DNA from: an uncultured Clostridia bacterium
Lineage (GTDB): Bacteria > Bacillota > Clostridia > Christensenellales > UBA1242
Direction: 5' to 3'
DNA length: 16,195 bases
Assembly: GCA_947626175.1 (NCBI GenBank)
Contig: CANQRE010000016.1
Coordinates: 1-16,195, forward strand
Part shown: positions 13,031-16,195 of the stretch, piece by piece
Position numbering within the stretch: position 1 is the first letter of the stretch
Layout of the letters: every line of letters starts with the position of its first letter
Position numbers and translations under genes: made by a program
Notes under the pieces: generated by a model
Told to the model about the DNA's origin: nothing
Databases searched by the model: none
What the model saw: the letters and a program-made list of their open reading frames with translations, nothing else

Positions 13031-15457
13031 ATGGCAACGGAGAGTTACGATTTTAAAAAAACAGAGCAAAAGTGGCAAGATATTTGGGAAAAAGAAAAGC
13101 CATTCAAGGCAATTGATTTTCATCCAACCAAGCCAAAATATTATGTTTTGTATGAGTTTTACAATATCAGCGGAAATTTGCACATGGGGCATCTCAAAGG
13201 CACTGTTCCGGCAGACGCTCTTGCAAGATACAAGCGTTTTTGTGGCTACAATGTTTTGTTTCCAATAGGCGGCGATGCTTTTGGCCTTCCAGCTGAAAAC
13301 GCTGCCAACAAAACAGGCATAAATCCACGCGATTTTGTGGCAAACGGCCTTAAAAATGTGATTTCGCAGTCCAAAAAACTTGGGCTTTCGTTTGATTATG
13401 ACCGCACGATTTGCACTTCAGATCCGGATTATTACAAATGGACGCAATGGATCTTTTTGCAACTTTTAAAGCACGGGAAGGCTTACAAGCAAAAGGGCTA
13501 TGTCAATTATTGTCCAAACTGCAAAACAACTCTTTCAAATGAAGATTGCCAAGGCGGAAAATGTGACCGTTGCGGCGGCGAGGTTGTTCAAAAGGAAAGA
13601 TGGGTTTGGTATCTAAAAATGAAGGAGTATGCGGACAAACTTCTTGGCAACGTTGACCGCATACAAATGGCGGAAAATCTCAAGCAGTCGCAGCGAAATT
13701 GGATTGGCAAAAGTGAAGGAATGCAAGTGGAATTTCCGCTTGTTGATGAAAACGGAAAAAAACTTGAAAAACTTTCAATTTTCACAACTTGCATTGAAAC
13801 GATATATGGCGTGACTTTTGTTGCGCTTGCGCCAGAAAATGAACTTGTTGACAAACTGAAAAATCATATCTCCAATTTTGACGAAGTAAGTTTGTATCGC
13901 GAACAAACAAAGCTCAGAAGTGAGTTTGAGCGAAAGTCTGATCAAAAGGACAAAACGGGTCTCCTTGTCAAAGGCGTTTATGCCTTAAATCCGCTCACAA
14001 ACAAAAAGGTGCAAGTTTTTCTTGCCGATTTTGTGCTTGCTGGCTATGGCACAGGGGCGGTTATGGCTGTTCCATCGCATGATCAGCGTGATTATGAGTT
14101 TGCCAAAAAATTTAATGTGCCAATGATTCAAGTTTTGGAAGGTGACGTGTCAAATCAGGCTGTTGAAAAGGCTGAATATCTTTCAAAAAACGCAAAATTG
14201 ATGAACAGCGCCGAGTTCTCTGGCATGCCTGTCAAAGACGCAAAGCCAAAAATAATTCAAAAAGTCATTCAAATGAATGTTGGCAAAAAGGTGACGAACT
14301 ACAGCATTCAAGATTGGCCTTTCAATCGTCAAAGATATTGGGGCGAGCCATTCCCAGTTGTTTTTTGCCCACACTGCGGAACTGTTGCGCTGGATGAAAA
14401 GGATTTGCCTCTCACTCTTCCTCCAACAAACGATTACATGCCAAATGAACACGGCGACAGCCCACTATCCAAAATTTCAAGCTTTGTAAATTGCAAATGC
14501 CCAAAATGTGGCCGCGATGCAAAGCGCGAAACTGACACAATGCCAAATTGGGCGGGGTCAAGCTGGTATTGGCTTCGCTACACTGATCCGCACAATGATC
14601 ACGCACTTGCCGATTTTGACAAACTCAAGTATTGGGGCAGTGTGGATTGCTACACTGGCGGCACGGAACATATAACAAGACACGTGCTGTATGCTTTCTT
14701 TTGGCAAAACTTTTTGTATGAAATCGGCGCTGTTCCATCTCGCGATCCTTTTGTGCGAAAGATGGGCAGCGGGCTTATTTTGGACGATCAAGGCAAAAAA
14801 ATGAGCAAAAGCTCAACAAATGGCGTTTCGCCACTTGAAGTTATTGACAAATATGGCTCCGATGTTGCCAGAATGCACTTGCATTTTCTTGGCGGCTATG
14901 AGGACAACACCCCTTGGACATATCAAGGCATCACGGGCATCACGTCATTCCTTGACAAAGTTTGGCTTCTTCAAGATATGATAAAGGGCGAGCAAGTAAG
15001 CAACGGTCACATTCATGAGCTTAACAGCCTTATCAAAAAAGTTGGACAGGATTATGAAGATTTGCATCTTAACACGGCAATTTCGGCTCTTATGATATTT
15101 ATCAAAAAGATTAGGGAAGACAAATTCATCACAAAGGAAGAATTAAGGCAATTTTTGATTGTTTTAAATCCGCTTGCTCCATTTATCACCAGCGAAATTT
15201 TTGAAAGGGTTTTTGGAAGAAACATCCTAAACGAATCTTGGCCGAAATATGATGAAAAATATCTTGAAAAAGACGAGTTTGGCCTTCCTGTTCAAATCAA
15301 TGGCCGTCTTGCAAAAGTTGTCACAATTTCTCGTTCGCTTGACCAAACAGAGATTGAAAAAATTGCCAAAAAGCAAATTTCTGACATCAAAAACGGTCAA
15401 ATTTTGAAAGTTATATATGTTCCAGGCAAGATAATAAACTTTATTTTGAAAAAATAA
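13031..15457 (+). CDS. leuS: Leucyl-tRNA synthetase
   Basis: An 808-residue class I synthetase that charges tRNA-Leu, normal length for bacterial LeuRS. Motifs: HMGH at residues 51-54, zinc-type pairs Cys161/Cys164 with Cys178/Cys181 and Cys446/Cys449 with Cys490/Cys493, the CP1 editing domain (about 225-420) with GTGAVMAVPSHDQRDYEFA, the AGSSWYWLRYTDP segment, KMSKS at 590-594, and the C-terminal anticodon-binding domain. The editing-site motif usually read as TTRPDT is here TTCIET (252-257). I chose ATG 13031 (AAGGATGG-type site upstream, MATESYDFKKTEQKWQ start). The longer open frame back to 12770 crosses the promoter and the divergent rplJ leader and is not coding. A 16-base palindrome at 15466-15481 follows; no strong terminator is seen. 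Confidence 0.97.
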   Translation: MATESYDFKKTEQKWQDIWEKEKPFKAIDFHPTKPKYYVLYEFYNISGNLHMGHLKGTVPADALARYKRFCGYNVLFPIGGDAFGLPAENAANKTGINPRDFVANGLKNVISQSKKLGLSFDYDRTICTSDPDYYKWTQWIFLQLLKHGKAYKQKGYVNYCPNCKTTLSNEDCQGGKCDRCGGEVVQKERWVWYLKMKEYADKLLGNVDRIQMAENLKQSQRNWIGKSEGMQVEFPLVDENGKKLEKLSIFTTCIETIYGVTFVALAPENELVDKLKNHISNFDEVSLYREQTKLRSEFERKSDQKDKTGLLVKGVYALNPLTNKKVQVFLADFVLAGYGTGAVMAVPSHDQRDYEFAKKFNVPMIQVLEGDVSNQAVEKAEYLSKNAKLMNSAEFSGMPVKDAKPKIIQKVIQMNVGKKVTNYSIQDWPFNRQRYWGEPFPVVFCPHCGTVALDEKDLPLTLPPTNDYMPNEHGDSPLSKISSFVNCKCPKCGRDAKRETDTMPNWAGSSWYWLRYTDPHNDHALADFDKLKYWGSVDCYTGGTEHITRHVLYAFFWQNFLYEIGAVPSRDPFVRKMGSGLILDDQGKKMSKSSTNGVSPLEVIDKYGSDVARMHLHFLGGYEDNTPWTYQGITGITSFLDKVWLLQDMIKGEQVSNGHIHELNSLIKKVGQDYEDLHLNTAISALMIFIKKIREDKFITKEELRQFLIVLNPLAPFITSEIFERVFGRNILNESWPKYDEKYLEKDEFGLPVQINGRLAKVVTISRSLDQTEIEKIAKKQISDIKNGQILKVIYVPGKIINFILKK

Positions 15458-15465
15458 ATTGTTTC

Positions 15466-15481
15466 ACAAAAATATTTTTGT
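15466..15481. repeat. Perfect AT-only-core palindrome after leuS
   Basis: ACAAAAATATTTTTGT is a perfect 16-base palindrome nine bases after the leuS stop. With almost no GC it would be a weak terminator; it may also be a protein site. The surrounding stretch 15458-15600 is very AT-rich, with no gene that I can support. Confidence 0.4.
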
Positions 15482-15600
15482 ATAAATAAACAAAAAACAA
15501 AAAATGCGTTTATTCCTTTAAAATAAAGAGATTAACATAATTTAATAAAATGTCGAATAATGTATAAATAAAGAATTATAAGAATTATTATCAATTTTAG

Positions 15601-15629
15601 TTGACATAAATTGAAAAATATGATACCAT
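15601..15629 (+). promoter_or_regulatory. Probable promoter of the small membrane protein gene
   Basis: TTGACA (15601-15606), 17-base spacer ending in TGA, and TACCAT as -10 (15624-15629). Predicted start near 15636, at the inverted repeat that follows. Confidence 0.6.
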
Positions 15630-15634
15630 GTCAT

Positions 15635-15655
15635 TGTCAAAGTCAAACTTTGACA
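15635..15655. promoter_or_regulatory. Inverted repeat at the predicted transcription start
   Basis: TGTCAAAG (15635-15642), spacer TCAAA, CTTTGACA (15648-15655): an 8-bp perfect inverted repeat directly after the -10. It could be a repressor operator or a 5'-end hairpin in the mRNA. Confidence 0.5.
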
Positions 15656-15669
15656 CTTTTGGAAACGAA

Positions 15670-15897
15670 ATGAAATTTAAAAAAATTAGATATAATTTAT
15701 TGATAATAGGACTCATTTCCCTTATCTGTTGTTATATGGGAATGACGATTTTTATGGCGCAACCTTCATCAACTGATGGCGGCAGCGCTGACTCTAATAT
15801 TGAAGTGGAAGGGGGTGACAATGAACAGCTCCCAACCGATCCAAGCATGGAAGAAACTCCAATGGAAGGGGTAAAAATCCCAACAAAAAAGGATTAA
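15670..15897 (+). CDS. Small single-pass membrane protein with acidic tail, unknown function
   Basis: A 75-residue protein. A basic start (MKFKKIRYN) is followed by a hydrophobic helix (about residues 9-30) and an acidic, Ser/Pro/Gly-rich tail of about 45 residues. By the positive-inside rule the tail would be outside the cell. The Cys-Cys in the helix does not fit a lipobox, so it is more likely a membrane anchor than a lipoprotein. I chose ATG 15670 rather than the in-frame ATG 15628 because the latter lies in the -10 box. The ribosome binding site is weak (GGAAA at 15661-15665). It stands alone before the repeat array. I do not recognise it, and a spurious frame cannot be excluded. Confidence 0.5.
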   Translation: MKFKKIRYNLLIIGLISLICCYMGMTIFMAQPSSTDGGSADSNIEVEGGDNEQLPTDPSMEETPMEGVKIPTKKD

Positions 15898-15950
15898 CAA
15901 GAGGCTACAAACGAAAGGAAGACAAAAGGCTGCATTATTTCATTAAAAAA

Positions 15951-16195
15951 TGGACAGGAATTTACTTCGGTGGGACACCTAGAATTTCACTTTAGGGAAG
16001 GAAAATTGCCTGAGCAGGGACAGAAATTTACTTGAAGAGGGACACTGTTTTCCCAAGACGGGACAGTTTCATCAGAATCTACTTAAGTGGGACAGAGATC
16101 TACTTGGTTAGGACACAAATTCACTCCATCGGTACGCAAATTTACTTAGTCGGTACAGCAATTCACTTTTGAGGTACACCGATTCACTTGAAAGG
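15951..16195. repeat. Degenerate tandem repeat array with 21-bp spacing, running off the window
   Basis: At least 11 units match GGGACA-nn-AATTTACTT plus a few variable bases. Unit starts are 15951, 15972, 15995, 16017, 16039, 16060, 16089, 16110, 16131, 16152 and 16173, giving spacings of 21, 23, 22, 22, 21, 29, 21, 21, 21 and 21. The best unit is GGGACAGAAATTTACTT (16017-16033); units at 15995 and 16039 are the most decayed. The left units read GGGACA, the last three GGTACA/GGTACG. The final GG at 16194-16195 fits a twelfth unit. No sustained reading frame covers the array. Read on the minus strand the unit is AAGTAAATTnnTGTCCC. This may be a multi-site binding array such as a transposon end. 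Confidence 0.8.

Noticed and set aside
15952..16033. Short open frame through the first repeats
   Set aside because: It stays open for only about 27 codons before a TGA, and the 22-, 23- and 29-base spacings break any heptapeptide frame.
15951..16195. CRISPR array
   Set aside because: The units are degenerate, only about 17 bases with 4-5 base linkers, and there are no unique spacers of 30 or more bases.

Overview
The window is AT-rich chromosomal DNA from a low-GC Gram-positive-type bacterium. I infer an uncultured gut-type Bacillota of the Clostridia kind. The reasons are strong AGGAGG-type ribosome binding sites, consensus TTGACA/TATAAT promoters often with an extended -10 TGn, the secG-rnr-smpB-ssrA gene order, an L10-leader attenuator ahead of rplJ-rplL, and BspA-type leucine-rich and five-residue-repeat proteins. 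TGA is used as a stop and TGG as Trp, so this is not the Mycoplasma code. The genus cannot be named from the sequence alone.

Layout. 1-2573: three accessory genes on the + strand (a 5'-truncated repeat protein, a Nudix-GNAT fusion, a BspA-like LRR protein); the last two have their own promoters. 2636-4470: argS with its own promoter and terminator. 4525-6378: the lysine/diaminopimelate pair asd-dapA, translationally coupled, converging on a flavodoxin-like gene (- strand) with overlapping stop codons inside one shared bidirectional terminator. 6975-10548: an operon-like run of small membrane protein, secG, rnr, smpB and ssrA (protein export plus ribosome rescue and non-stop mRNA decay). smpB overlaps the 5' end of tmRNA by 11 nt. 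10599-11666: an unrecognised membrane-anchored acidic coiled-coil protein. 11756-12949 (- strand): rplJ-rplL with an L10-type leader and attenuator, away from the usual rplKA and rpoBC neighbours. 12977-15457: leuS, divergent from rplJ. 15458-16195: an AT-rich gene-poor end with a small single-pass membrane protein, then an array of at least 11 degenerate repeats on a 21-bp spacing that runs off the window.

How the parts work together. RNase R, SmpB and tmRNA form the trans-translation system: SmpB and alanyl-tmRNA rescue stalled ribosomes and RNase R degrades the faulty mRNA. ArgRS, LeuRS, L10 and L7/L12 are translation housekeeping genes. Asd and DapA are consecutive steps towards lysine and peptidoglycan.

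The most unusual signals are the 21-bp-phased repeat array at the right edge (possibly a transposon end with many transposase sites), the smpB/tmRNA overlap with a consensus promoter on the smpB start codon, a tmRNA tag ending in AAA, and a LeuRS with a changed editing-site motif.
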